A DNA stretch of 36,156 nucleotides from Trichomonas tenax (taxonomy: Eukaryota > Parabasalia > Trichomonadida > Trichomonadidae): the NCBI GenBank assembly GCA_023091735.1, contig JALKBU010000508.1, forward strand, positions 1 to 36,156, in the 5' to 3' direction. A model generated the notes under the pieces. That model was not told the origin of the DNA. It searched no databases and saw nothing but the letters and a program-made list of their open reading frames with translations. Numbering within the stretch: position 1 is the stretch's first letter; every line of letters begins with the position of its first letter. This document shows positions 9,046 to 18,477 of this stretch, piece after piece. The translations under genes and the position numbers were made by a program.

Positions 9046-9711
9046 TTACATTAATTTAATATTTCCATTCTTAGATATATGTCCAATAATGCTCACATCA
9101 TCGTCATCATCATGGAATGAAACAAAATCATCTTGTGGTGCATAATCATCAGGAACAGTATCACCGAAGATTTCCATCTTGTTGATAGCAATGCATGGAG
9201 GATATCCTGGGCATGGGTCGTTCTGGATAAGCCTGACGTACCTGGCAACATACTTCTTATCAAATTTGTATGACTTCTCATTGCAATGTATCATTTCGGA
9301 ATCTTTCTCAATCTTATGAACTTCAGTCCATGTTTGATTATCATCGGAGATCTGAAGAGACCACGAATACAGGCAGCAGTCAATGCATGTGCCGTATTCT
9401 TCACAGCAGCATCCATAATAGCAGCATCCGCAGCGAATGAAATATCCATCGAAACTAAATTTTTTAGCTTTCATTGAAAATGATATCCAAGGATGTTCAT
9501 CATATGTCTTACCACAATTTGAGCACCAATCATATTCTTTATCCTTTGGATCTATAGCAAATTCAGGTTTTGTATATTGTTTGTTTCCATCATAATATTG
9601 CATCGAGCTTCCACTTACATCAATCATTATAATTTTGTCGTTAAAGTGTTTCTTGAAGATTCCATTAGTTTCTGCACCAAAAGACAAAATAAACAAAGAG
9701 TTGAAAAACAT
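9046..9711 (-). CDS. Small secreted Cys-rich discoidin-like protein
   Basis: 221 residues. A short hydrophobic leader (MFFNSLFILSFG) suggests a signal peptide. The rest resembles an F5/8-type C (discoidin) beta-sandwich: PEFAIDPKDKEYDWCSNCGK near the N-terminal side, YSWSLQISDDNQTWTEVHKI in the middle and YVARYVRLIQND...INKMEIFG as the closing strands. Fourteen cysteines are present, nine of them within a 21-residue insert (RCGCCYYGCCCEEYG...), unusual for the fold and suggesting disulfides or metal binding. The C-terminus is acidic (FHDDDDDVS) and has no membrane segment. Related discoidin-like sequences occur in this window only as pseudogenes, so this is the one intact copy. It is probably secreted; the ligand is unknown. 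A TTTACATGTCA motif lies 17 bases before the ATG. Confidence 0.75.
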   Translation of the reverse strand: MFFNSLFILSFGAETNGIFKKHFNDKIIMIDVSGSSMQYYDGNKQYTKPEFAIDPKDKEYDWCSNCGKTYDEHPWISFSMKAKKFSFDGYFIRCGCCYYGCCCEEYGTCIDCCLYSWSLQISDDNQTWTEVHKIEKDSEMIHCNEKSYKFDKKYVARYVRLIQNDPCPGYPPCIAINKMEIFGDTVPDDYAPQDDFVSFHDDDDDVSIIGHISKNGNIKLM

Positions 9712-9727
9712 TTGTCACATTTCGAAG

Positions 9728-9738
9728 TTTACATGTCA
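9728..9738 (+). promoter_or_regulatory. TTTACATGTCA motif before the discoidin-like gene
   Basis: An exact match to the form of the motif found in the terminal repeats of the 297-bp element at 13551. On the coding strand of the downstream gene it reads TGACATGTAAA, ending 17 bases before the ATG. Confidence 0.4.
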
Positions 9739-10286
9739 AAAATCTTTAAGCGATCATTTGGATTATAATGCTTCAACAGCACCAAAACAATACATATATA
9801 TTCTAAAATTCTTAAAATAATATGTACTAGAGTTGTACATGGCGTATATGCGTGCATGAGAAAACATTAAAATTATTCATATAAATATTGATACTATTAA
9901 GTCTATATCATTTCGTATCCATGTACATCCTTTCTCTGAAGAGCCAGTTATCAGAAACAACGTTAATAACAAAATTATTTCAGATATAAAATTGTGACAA
10001 TGTAAATTGAACATAAAATAATTTTATATGACAAAATTTATAAGTTCCACTTTTTTCGTTGACCATTTTGAGTTTTGGGATTTTTAACGAGTAAACCCCC
10101 TTCTTGGACGAATCTGACGAAACATTTACCTGCTTTTTGGGTGTGCTGATTCTATTGGTGCAATCTGATTCATGATCTTAGCAAGGTATTACTTAATCAT
10201 TTTCAAATCAAAAAAACAAGACCAAAGATCATGGCAGACCAAAATCACAAAGATTTTAAGATTAAAAACAATAGAAGAAATAAATA
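9739..10286. other. Intergenic, AT-rich
   Basis: No protein-like frame of substance. A near match to the recurring motif, TTTATATGACA, is at 10023-10033. Otherwise featureless. Confidence 0.45.
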
Positions 10287-10363
10287 CTTACATGACAGAT
10301 ATCAATTTTTATTTGTCAAAAACTCACAAAATAAGTCAAAATGCTATATCCTGTTACGTGTCA
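10287..10363 (+). promoter_or_regulatory. Loose TTTACWTGNCA cluster before the WDR44-like gene
   Basis: CTTACATGACA (10287), TTTATTTGTCA (10308) and GTTACGTGTCA (10353) lie 160-236 bases before the ATG of the WD40 gene, with spacings of 21 and 45 bp. Each has one or two differences from the core. The similarity in spacing to the array at 7368-7443 is what makes it notable. Confidence 0.35.
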
Positions 10364-10504
10364 AAATGTCAAATGTAAAGCGTCAGAATTACATATGTCG
10401 AACCGGTTCATAACTATATCACCAATTATTGAGTTAGAGAATAACGAAACGAAAAAGCAAAAAAAAAACATGGTACTTTTCAAGGTATCGTTATTTTTTT
10501 GATG

Positions 10505-10509
10505 TCATA
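10505..10509 (+). promoter_or_regulatory. Initiator-like TCATA of the WD40 gene
   Basis: TCATA fits TCA(+1)Y(T/A) and places transcription start at 10507, 16 bases before the ATG at 10523, inside the usual short-leader range of trichomonad genes. Confidence 0.5.
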
Positions 10510-10522
10510 GAATTTTTTTTAA

Positions 10523-11704
10523 ATGGACAAAAGCGACAGCGACCCTGTCCTTCAGATTAAGGATCTTGACAACGGGACTGTCATGAGCATCGAGGAGCTC
10601 GAGCGTAGCAACACCGAGTTCGCAAACAAAATGCGCTCAAAGAGCGTTGGTAAGAAGAGACCGATTCCTGAAGAAATACAATATTCACAATTCAACAATC
10701 AAGAAAAAGACCCGCTATTCAAACAAACAAGTATTATCGATTATATGACAACCCACCAAGGAAATGTTTGGTGTGTTGCCGGATCTCCTGACGGAAAATA
10801 CTCTGCGAGCGGAGGAGAGGATGGACAGGTCATCATATACCAGAATGATATGATTTTGACAAAGCATAGAGCTTTTAAAGGTCATTCATCTGATGTTGTG
10901 ATGCTTGAATTTTCGAATGACAACTTCCTCCTCAGCTGCTCGCTCGACTCGACTGTCAGGTTGTGGCATCCAACGTCAGAAAAAGAATTAGCGATTTTTC
11001 AACATGAAGATGCAGTGACAGCAGTTTGCTTTTTACCAACAGATTCATCGACTATATTAGCAGCAACATTAGGTAACACAGTTTTTGTCTGGTCTGTCCG
11101 CGAGAACGAAGTTATTCACAGGATTAATTTTGTTTCACCACCGACTGCAGCAGAATTCTCTCCGGATGGCAATTACGTCGTCATCGGTTGCTTGAATGGA
11201 TTTGTTTTTGTTTACGCAATGCCTGACTTTAGATATGTTACTCAATTCATTGCAGGCCCTCGCGGAAAGAAACAGACATCGAACAAGAAAGTCACATCCA
11301 TACAGTTCCTCGGAAATGATCAATTCTTAATTGCAACAAACGATTCAAGAATTCGATTATATGCATTAGAAAATTTCTCAGTTGTAAGGAAATTCCTTGG
11401 CCATGAAAGCAAGGAAGCACAGCTTAGATTGAGTATCTCATCTGATAATCAGCTTTTAATGACACCAAGCGAAAATACAAGCGAAGTTTTCATCTGGCCT
11501 GTTGACCACCAGAAATATTTCAAGAGCGGAGGATTATTTGGATCATTCTTGAAGGATCGCTCTAAAACTTATGAAGGTTTTAAATATGGAAAGAAATATG
11601 TTATTAACGCGGCTGCTTTTATACAAAAGTCGAGCGTTGGCGGTTTGTCTGTCATTGTTGGTGATAATCATGGAGGTATTTCGAAGGTTGCAGCTATCCA
11701 ATAA
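10523..11704 (+). CDS. WD40 repeat protein, WDR44 (Rab11-binding) type
   Basis: 393 residues. After a charged N-terminus (1-65) come about seven WD40 blades: GNVWCVAGSPDGKYSASGGE, FSNDNFLLSCSLDSTVRLWH, VTAVCFLPTDSSTILAATLG, PPTAAEFSPDGNYVVIGCLN, VTSIQFLGNDQFLIATNDSR and later ones. The segment from FNNQEKDPLF through the blades, with GPRGKKQTSNKKVTSIQFL and TNDSRIRLY, parallels the C-terminal propeller of WDR44, a Rab11 effector on recycling endosomes. The family's long N-terminal region is missing here, so Rab binding is uncertain. The start is the first ATG, 16 bases from an initiator-like TCATA. Stop TAA is followed by AT-rich sequence. Confidence 0.8.
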   Translation: MDKSDSDPVLQIKDLDNGTVMSIEELERSNTEFANKMRSKSVGKKRPIPEEIQYSQFNNQEKDPLFKQTSIIDYMTTHQGNVWCVAGSPDGKYSASGGEDGQVIIYQNDMILTKHRAFKGHSSDVVMLEFSNDNFLLSCSLDSTVRLWHPTSEKELAIFQHEDAVTAVCFLPTDSSTILAATLGNTVFVWSVRENEVIHRINFVSPPTAAEFSPDGNYVVIGCLNGFVFVYAMPDFRYVTQFIAGPRGKKQTSNKKVTSIQFLGNDQFLIATNDSRIRLYALENFSVVRKFLGHESKEAQLRLSISSDNQLLMTPSENTSEVFIWPVDHQKYFKSGGLFGSFLKDRSKTYEGFKYGKKYVINAAAFIQKSSVGGLSVIVGDNHGGISKVAAIQ

Positions 11705-12694
11705 ATTTAAATTTTTGTAAACTATTTGATTAATATTCAGCCCCCTTATTTTACTCTTCTCCACACCTTGATTTCATAGTCATGAAGTCAGAATATAATT
11801 TTGATAATTTCATAAATATTTAAAATATTGTTATTTCATTTTTATCTTCACATTCACTTCAGTAATTGGTGGAGTTATCACATATCAATGCAAAAGTCAA
11901 TTTCTTTATTTTGTCATTTTTATTGACAATTTGACAAATATATGACTCTGACCAAACTTCTCGTATCGTCGATCAAAACTCAAAATTATAATTATTGCAT
12001 GAATATCCTCGTTTGCCCATCCATGAACAGAGAAGTTAAATGATTTCACTATATCAAAGTTTATCTCTATATTCTAACATAGATTATGATTCTTTAATTG
12101 TAAGAAGTGAGTGAAAAGAATGATTGAGATATGTGCAAAATGAGAGAAAGTTAATGAATCGCTTAGAGCATTTCTTGTTAGTGTCTCTATTGCAGAAAAT
12201 AACAGGAATTTCGCAAAATGTACATCTGTACGCATGTCGAAAAAGCGGTTATGTGTGTGCCAGCGAAAGAGACCTGTGTCCAGTGTGTGTTAACATTTTG
12301 GCTATTTTCAAACCGTTTAAAAATGTAACTGTAGATAAACTGCTGTCACTTTTGTTGAATTCAAATTTTTGAGAATTGATGACAAGATATTCACACACTT
12401 TCCGACTATGAAGACATGTCTTATTCTTTTTTATATTCCAAATATAGAATGCTCATGGACTTCAAATAATATTGACGTTAAATTTCCTCTCATCAAGTTT
12501 ATAATTACATACCATTTAAAATAAATGATCTGAGTTTCAATGATTCCATTCACAGCCCAATCAAATAAAGAATTCACACACATTTTTCTCGTGCCATAAA
12601 TGGGGATATCTGTTAAATTTATTGAAAAAAGAAATAAGATTTAAATTTTGAATAGAAAATAAGTGTATGACTAGTCATAAAGTTCCTTGAGTAG
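11705..12694. other. Intergenic, about 1 kb
   Basis: No recognised gene. An 82-codon frame at 12124-12372 (+) has no family resemblance, no initiator match and poor composition. Between 11900 and 11950 several TTGACA/TGTCA strings cluster (for example ATTGACAATTTGACAAATA) and look like degenerate forms of the recurring motif. Confidence 0.4.
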
Positions 12695-13342
12695 GAAGAT
12701 TTCTATTATGATTATCCAGGTACAAAATATTCCAATCGGAATTCCTTTATATCAGAAGCAACACTAAGTAAGTTTTATTTATGTGAGAGCAAATTTTCCA
12801 ATATTTATCCTAATGGATGCATCCGCTTTCAGTATAGCCACTATGGTGCTAAATGCCTTATCGAGTCATCAATTTTTACTCAATGCAATATATCAAATTA
12901 TTATAATATTAATCAAAATGGAGGTTCAATATTTTTCAATGTAAATGGTCAGTGCATTCAAAATAAAGTATGTGGAACATCATCTTATGCATCAAATACA
13001 GGCCAATTTTGTTATATTAATGGCAAATGATGCGCGAATATTAGCATCATCAATATCACAATGTATCAGCAGAGATGATGGATATCATTCAATAGATTTG
13101 CTGAATGGGACCGTTAATGTATCAACAACAAATATTTCATTTGATCTGGAATATCTTCAAGAGAATCTGATATTTCATCGAATGAATTGTCAATCAATTT
13201 ATCAATTATATAAAAAATCATGAATAATAAAAATATAAATGCTGTAACAGAACCATCAAATATAAGAGAATATGTTTGTGACAATTTTTCGGATTTATTG
13301 CGAGATGAATTAAAATCAGGAATAACAAAACCGGGATTCTAA
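12695..13342 (+). pseudogene. Pmp-like surface protein fragment, frameshifted
   Basis: One plus frame (12695-13030) reads as repeated Cys/Asn/Ser-rich blocks, including GAKCLIESSIFTQCN, NQNGGSIFFNVNGQC and KVCGTSSYASNTGQFCYI, typical of the trichomonad family of Pmp-like beta-helix surface proteins. Near 13010-13030 the sense passes into another frame (NDARILASSISQCISRDDGY... to TGA 13221-13223), and from 13220 the first frame resumes to TAA 13340-13342. So at least two frameshifts are present. There is no start, signal peptide or membrane anchor. It is a broken internal piece of a surface antigen gene. Confidence 0.6.
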
Positions 13343-13550
13343 TCATATAATTCACGAATACAGTCGTTGGCGTAAATCCAAACAACAAAGACGAGAGAAA
13401 CCACTTTAATCATGGTATATCCTCCAAAAATGGCATGGACAGATTTTTATGTCACTTTTATCATTCGAAATTTTACAACAAAGACTATTATCCATGAACA
13501 GAGTTAGAGCTTTCTCAATGTGGCACTTATGCTATATGTAGCGTATTATA

Positions 13551-13847
13551 ATCCGTCAAACAAAAAGTGATACTTTACATGTCAGATATGATATGTAAAG
13601 TGTGGCTTTAAAATTAAAGGGGTAGGGTCTCAATCATAAATATGATTTTGCCTTTTTCCTACAAGAGCGAAGTCAAGAGAGACTGTGACTGTCTCAAAGA
13701 CAGCATGAGGATGGGTCCTCATGCTGTCTTTGAGATAGGCGCAATTATTTTTTCATGAAGTCACTTTTGGAGTCACACCCTTTTTATTATATGTCAGATT
13801 CAACCATCGATTTTGACATGTAAAGTATCACTTTTCGTTTGACGGAA
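13551..13847. mobile_element. 297-bp TIR element (MITE-like) with 7-bp target duplication
   Basis: The ends are inverted repeats of about 33 bp with two mismatches, beginning CCGTCAAAC and containing AAAAGTGATACTTTACATG. The element is flanked by a perfect direct repeat, TATTATA (13544-13550 and 13848-13854), consistent with a transposition target duplication. There is no coding capacity. The centre holds a 20-bp perfect hairpin, annotated separately. Its right end is related over about 50 bp to a second element at 32531-32777. Short, non-coding, TIR plus TSD: a miniature inverted-repeat element. The mobilising transposase is not in the window; the 7-bp duplication does not settle the superfamily. 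Confidence 0.8.
13692..13735. repeat. Perfect 20-bp hairpin with 4-base loop
   Basis: TCTCAAAGACAGCATGAGGA, loop TGGG, then the exact reverse complement. It sits near the centre of the 297-bp element. Perfect pairing inside a region whose outer repeats carry mismatches suggests recent origin or selection. Confidence 0.95.
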
Positions 13848-13854
13848 TATTATA

Positions 13855-14278
13855 CATAACATAAACATATAGGTAATATTTTTATGGTTGCAATCAGTTT
13901 GTCGAACACCTTTCCATAACCAAGACTTTTATTTAAAATTCCTACTTTTTGTTAAAAATTTTGAGAATTAGATTTAAGGATGCTAAGGATACGCAAAATG
14001 CTAATGCAGGTAAAAAGGCTTATATGCAACTGACATACGCAAAAAATAAAAAACCGCTCTTTTGATTCAAAAATAATAGATTTTACGAATCTAAATCAGT
14101 AGATAACTTCTATAATTGATTCTGAATCGAATGAAATCATAATTTACAGCATTTTTAAAATAACGGTTTCTGAGTTTACATTTTAATTGTTCTATTTTTT
14201 TTCTATTTTTGTTTTTATTTGCATCAGATTTTACTTTTTGATATGTTGATATTCAAAATACAATGGATATATGGTTTA
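13855..14278. other. Intergenic between two inverted-repeat elements
   Basis: AT-rich, with no gene, RNA or repeat recognised. Confidence 0.45.
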
Positions 14279-14471
14279 AATTGATTCGTTATGCATGTTC
14301 AAAATATTTTCTCATAGAATATTTTCTTAAGTGCGTATAAATTGACTGAACGTAAAACGGTTATCTATTCAATTTTCAGTTCCACAAAACCGTCTGCATA
14401 CAGTCAATCTCTACGCATTTAAGAAAATATTCTATGAGAAAATATTTTGAACACACATAACAAATCCAATA
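14279..14471. mobile_element. Foldback element, about 190-bp imperfect palindrome
   Basis: The left arm (about 14279-14347) is matched by the right arm (about 14401-14471) in inverted orientation. The central 30 or more bases of each arm, including TTCAAAATATTTTCTCATAG, are identical, with scattered mismatches outside. Pairing continues more weakly inwards through ACGGTT/AACCGT, leaving a loop of about 25 bases. No coding potential. It is a foldback or MITE-like element, unrelated in sequence to the element at 13551. No clear target duplication was found. Confidence 0.75.
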
Positions 14472-14729
14472 GAACAGCAATATATTGAGAATTGGATAAG
14501 CAATCATATTTTATAACTAAGTTCTAAAAAGGAACAACCTTTACTTCACATCTTGGTTGGATCATCAAAGCCCACCAGAGTCCACCAACAAAGGCTCCTC
14601 AATATGCATTTTTGAGGCATCTGTGCTGAAACGTGAAAGGCTCATGTTAAAACACTTGAAAATTTCACATATTTTTTTTCTCCTGTAAAACACCACTTTT
14701 TGAAGGCAACAAAGAAGCAAGATACTTTA

Positions 14730-14817
14730 AGCTCACGCAGCTACGCTATACACCCCTCCAAACAGTCCGAGCGCCGAGCAACAGCGAGGCGCGAGGAGCC
14801 GGAAAAGTGTGTTTTTT
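14730..14817. other. GC-rich island followed by a T6 run
   Basis: About 75 bases of high GC (for example GAGCGCCGAGCAACAGCGAG) in AT-rich surroundings, with a small GCGCC/GGCGC stem (14771-14775 with 14788-14792) and six T residues at 14812-14817. It could be a small RNA with a polymerase III-type T-run end or a transposon scrap. It is not a tRNA: no B-box or cloverleaf was found. Confidence 0.25.
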
Positions 14818-14997
14818 ACTCAAAGAGTGACCATTTTAGCATCCTTAAATTTGTTTTTTCAATGAAATTTTTGTGTAATTTAACGAAAATAAATAATTGG
14901 ATGCACTTTATTTTCAATAGAATACATTTCCACATCATTAATTCGATTTGTACGATTATTTTCTGACGATCTTTGACAAATAAAATATATTTCAAAA

Positions 14998-15028
14998 TTT
15001 ACTTGCCAAATATCCATTTTACTTGACA
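14998..15028 (+). promoter_or_regulatory. Pair of TTTACTTGNCA motifs
   Basis: TTTACTTGCCA (14998-15008) and TTTACTTGACA (15018-15028), 20 bp apart, same strand, with an inverted relative (TTTGACAAATAAA) at 14972-14984. The nearest gene start is about 780 bases away, so a target is not obvious. Confidence 0.35.
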
Positions 15029-15810
15029 AACGAGACCGTTTACTATTTAATGATGGCCTCACTCATGTGCTGATTTGAGGTGAATATCATGAAGTAAAAT
15101 CTGCTTACAGCAGTTCAAACATAAATAAAAACTGAGCTGCAGCGAATTTGCTTAGTTTTTCTCGAGAAAGCACCCAAAGTTATTGGATTTTATACCCGAA
15201 ATCAATATTCAGCATCATAGGCTAGCTTGGCATGTCATACATTTGGTTTTGTTCTCTCAAATAACATCTCTTGATCCTTAAAGCCCTACAATCTCGGCTT
15301 CAATAATTATTGTTTAACATTCATGCCTAGATTATTTCCCAACTTACCCGGGCACACCACGAAAGTCGAAATACTCAAGAATTTTCATCTCTTTCAATGC
15401 ACATTGCATATTTATTCTTTTAATCTTTTCTTTTTCTTTGTTATTTAGTAAATATATGCGTATTGTAGTATTTTTAATCAAAATTAACTTTACAAAAAAG
15501 ATAGCTATAGAAAGTTTTTATTAAAAATAATACTTTGTCTTTTCAATTCTTTTCAATTTTGCGATTATATTATTTTGAGGACTATATCATTAATTTTTTG
15601 TAGAACAAAAAATTAATCATTTCAAAAATAATTCATGCAATATATGTAAACAAAGCTGCCTATAAATAGAGTTAAGGAACTATAAAAATATTTGATACTC
15701 ATACGGTCTAAATCCTGAAAAAAATCATCAAAACACAGGAAAAATAATTAAGGTTAATCATTTTGGTTTACAAAATATTTACAATAATCGTCAAAGTCCG
15801 TTATTAGATT

Positions 15811-16419
15811 ATGTTGTCGAATAATATGTATTGCGCGGAGCAAATCCAAATCCCTCCGGATATGCCTCCGATCCTAAAGGCTTATTCTAAGGAGATTATC
15901 CGCCAAAATCCAGCAGACATCATTGCGTTTTCGGTTGAATATTTCAAAGCTCGTTTAGAAAATCCACCAGCATCATCTGCTGGCTATCGCGTTACCCTTG
16001 ACGATCTCCACGGACTTCAAGAAGCACTCTCTGAAGTCCTCAAAACACAGAACGAATTAAAGCGTGTCGATTATCAAACAGCATGCGAAGATCAGGGACT
16101 TTCGCCAGATGTTCTCGCCAATATACTTCGTTTGGGCTTCGCTGATCAGGAAGTTATCGATTTATACATATTTATGGGTATTGCTTCAGCCCTTGTTTCT
16201 TCAAACTTCGACAAGACGATCTCTAACTTATTCCAGATCTTCATGGATGATCAGGGACAGTCTAAAATACCGACAAAGTCTTTAATCAATGTTTTCACTT
16301 TCTTATCATCTAAGGATCCTACAATTCCAGCAGAGAATTTGCAGAAGCTTAAGGATAGCGCCACAGGCGAGTTTGTTGATTATGAAACATATCAGAAAAT
16401 CTTCGCTAAAGAGGAATAA
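15811..16419 (+). CDS. Ropporin-1-like / radial spoke RSP11-type protein
   Basis: 202 residues. Residues about 14-48 (IPPDMPPILKAYSKEIIRQN...FSVEYFKA) form an RIIa dimerisation/docking domain, the four-helix module that binds amphipathic helices of A-kinase-anchor-type proteins. The rest follows the ropporin layout, including LSPDVLANILRLGF and the C-terminal FVDYETYQKIF. In flagellates such proteins sit in the axonemal radial spoke stalk, which fits a parabasalid with several flagella. Met1 and Met6 are both possible starts; Met6 places the RIIa domain at the usual distance from the N-terminus. The gene is convergent with the MCM-binding protein gene, with 136 bp between them. Confidence 0.8.
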   Translation: MLSNNMYCAEQIQIPPDMPPILKAYSKEIIRQNPADIIAFSVEYFKARLENPPASSAGYRVTLDDLHGLQEALSEVLKTQNELKRVDYQTACEDQGLSPDVLANILRLGFADQEVIDLYIFMGIASALVSSNFDKTISNLFQIFMDDQGQSKIPTKSLINVFTFLSSKDPTIPAENLQKLKDSATGEFVDYETYQKIFAKEE

Positions 16420-16555
16420 ATTATTTTTCTTTGAATTGCATTTAAAACCTACAATTATTTTTAAATCTTAGTTATCTCTTAAAAATAATAAAAACGATTT
16501 TTGATATTTTATTAAAACACATTTCAATTTAATAATATCACCACAAATAGCATCA

Positions 16556-18040
16556 TTACATTATGTTTGAAAGGAATATTTCAACAGCTTCATTCCAAGC
16601 ATCTTCTAATGAGACATCTCTTCCATATGAATTGACATTAAGAAGGAAGAACAAAAACAAGAGTTGTGCTCTTTCCTGTGATAGTTTATGCAAAGAAATG
16701 GACTCTGTTAGTTTCTTTCTAATGAATGCCTCTTCCTCTTTCGCGAACTGGATCTGTGGGAAGTTTGTTCTATGTTCCAAATAAGTTCTAAATATAACAA
16801 AATGTTCTTCAGGGATTTCAGCATAAACTTCAGGCGCTTCTCCAATAGGACTGGAATAATCAAATTTGAAGAGAGACTTTTGCATTGAGAAGTCGATGAA
16901 CCTATAGCACAATGTCTTCGAATATGGATCATTGATTAAATCATGATAAATGAATGGTATTTGTTGATTTTCGATCATCTCTTTCAAAATCAAGATATTT
17001 CTTGAACCTTTGGGTGTGAATTCTCCTTCATGAAGCTCTGTCTCATTTAAGACGAATCTCGTTCCAGAGGAGGCCTTGAGATCTCCAAATATTCCTTCAT
17101 CTGTGATTTCAACAACAAAATTGGAATTCGCAATTCTTTCATGTGAAACATCAATTGTTTTCATCAAAGGAACAACATTTTCAATAATATTGATGATTTG
17201 AGATGCATGCTCTGGAGAGCAGCCGGTGAAGTTCAAACTGAATGATCCAAGCTGTGTTCCGCCGACAGAATGTGTGAAATAAGACAATAACCACAAAAGT
17301 AAGATTTTTGCTTGATTTGGTTCAAGAACAGTGTTCAAAATACTTAAAATATGGTTTCTTATATTAAGTATATCAGATGGTTCCTCTTGGATTGGTCCAG
17401 GAGTTATTTCAAGGAATGATAATCCCAAAAATGTTGGAAGTGGGCGTTTTGGATTTCCATCATAAAGTTCACACATATCATCAGCATTGGAAAAAACACC
17501 AACAACATCTACAGTGTCAAATGTGTTTCTAATCTTGAATTCAAAAGCAGTTTTAATTATTACATCAAATGGAGTGTTTCTGATTGTATCCTTTGATGAT
17601 TTTTTGTTAGTTAATGAAGTAGATTTGCGTGAAACGTGTTTAGAGTTTTCTTTTAAGAACCAATTTGTTAATGGACAAATTGAAATTGCTGTATACAAAT
17701 AACGTCTTCTAAGACACTGAAAATCGACTTCTGGAGCATCTTCTGGCACTTCTTCGTTCAATAAACATGATTGATATTTTTCATGATAAAGATAACGATA
17801 AGGGAAGTATTCTGAGTCGTTTCCACAAGCTAAACTGCATCGAAGTCTCACAAGAGATCCAGGAAATGTCGCCTGCATGTCTTCTAAGTTACAAACTAAA
17901 GGAATTTTTGCAATATTTTGTGGCTTTTCTTTAAAATGTTGCATAAGTCGGCTTTTCATGCCAAAATCTGGCTCTTCACTGTCATTTTGTGCGAGATTAT
18001 TTATGAAATCTTGTGGATTTTCGAGAAATTCTTCGAACAT
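16556..18040 (-). CDS. MCMBP: Mini-chromosome maintenance complex-binding protein homologue
   Basis: 494 residues. The N-terminal IPLVCNLEDMQATFPGSLVRLRCSL matches the family's entry into its OB-like domain. The central LSILNTVLEPNQAKILLLWLLSYFTHSVGGTQLGSFSLNFTGCSPEHASQIINIIENVVP and the following LKASSGTRFVLNETELHEGEFTPKG correspond to the AAA-like core of MCMBP (human: LTHALLGDSLAAEYLILHL, LGKFTVNLSGCP, LVIDETLLEQG). The protein binds MCM2-7 and helps assemble or unload the complex on chromatin. It is shorter than the human protein, mostly in the central linker. Coding-strand TTTACATGACA (18089-18099) and AAAAAGTGAACG precede the ATG. Confidence 0.85.
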   Translation of the reverse strand: MFEEFLENPQDFINNLAQNDSEEPDFGMKSRLMQHFKEKPQNIAKIPLVCNLEDMQATFPGSLVRLRCSLACGNDSEYFPYRYLYHEKYQSCLLNEEVPEDAPEVDFQCLRRRYLYTAISICPLTNWFLKENSKHVSRKSTSLTNKKSSKDTIRNTPFDVIIKTAFEFKIRNTFDTVDVVGVFSNADDMCELYDGNPKRPLPTFLGLSFLEITPGPIQEEPSDILNIRNHILSILNTVLEPNQAKILLLWLLSYFTHSVGGTQLGSFSLNFTGCSPEHASQIINIIENVVPLMKTIDVSHERIANSNFVVEITDEGIFGDLKASSGTRFVLNETELHEGEFTPKGSRNILILKEMIENQQIPFIYHDLINDPYSKTLCYRFIDFSMQKSLFKFDYSSPIGEAPEVYAEIPEEHFVIFRTYLEHRTNFPQIQFAKEEEAFIRKKLTESISLHKLSQERAQLLFLFFLLNVNSYGRDVSLEDAWNEAVEIFLSNIM

Positions 18041-18477
18041 TAAATTTTTAAACGTTCACTTTTTGTTTGTCAGAAACTCATTAAAATCTGTCATGTAAAT
18101 ATTATTTAATTACTAAAACTTATGATTTCCATTGATCTGATGAATATCTTTGAACCAAATTTATCTTAATGATTGTATTCTTTGCATAGCATATAGCTAT
18201 TATAGTTAAATGAAAAAATGATCAAAATCATGAAATAAAACACAAGAATAATTAATGATTGAAATGATGACAAAACTAACTTGTTTGAACTTTTAACGTT
18301 GATACATAAATCAGATATGGTAAGATATTCAAACACATTAATTTGCTATTTCGTATCTGTTGAGTATAATGATTTTTTGAAGAATTTTTGAGATTGACTA
18401 TTTTTGATGAAAACTTTTTTGACACGTAAATAAAAAATTTTGCCATTAAAAGTTGGTTTTCTTCAGCAATAATGAAT
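18041..18477. other. Intergenic, promoter side of the MCMBP gene
   Basis: Holds the motif TGTCATGTAAA at 18089-18099 (TTTACATGACA on the coding strand of the MCMBP gene, 49 bases before its ATG), TCACTTTT at 18057-18064 on the plus strand, and TGACACGTAAA at 18420-18430. No gene. Confidence 0.45.

Larger units (their letters stand above)
14472..15810. other. Intergenic, about 1.3 kb, with a GC-rich island and a motif pair
   Basis: No intact gene. Contains the GC-rich patch near 14730 and the motif pair at 14998-15028, described separately. The 800 bases before the ropporin-like gene are AT-rich with no other feature. No convincing initiator lies just before that gene's ATG. Confidence 0.4.

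Noticed and set aside
12124..12372. 82-codon plus-strand frame
   Set aside because: No family resemblance, no initiator match, AT-rich surroundings and no protein-like pattern.
13692..13735. Perfect hairpin as a bacterial-type terminator
   Set aside because: It is inside a TIR element in a eukaryotic context, far from any gene end, and no T run follows it.
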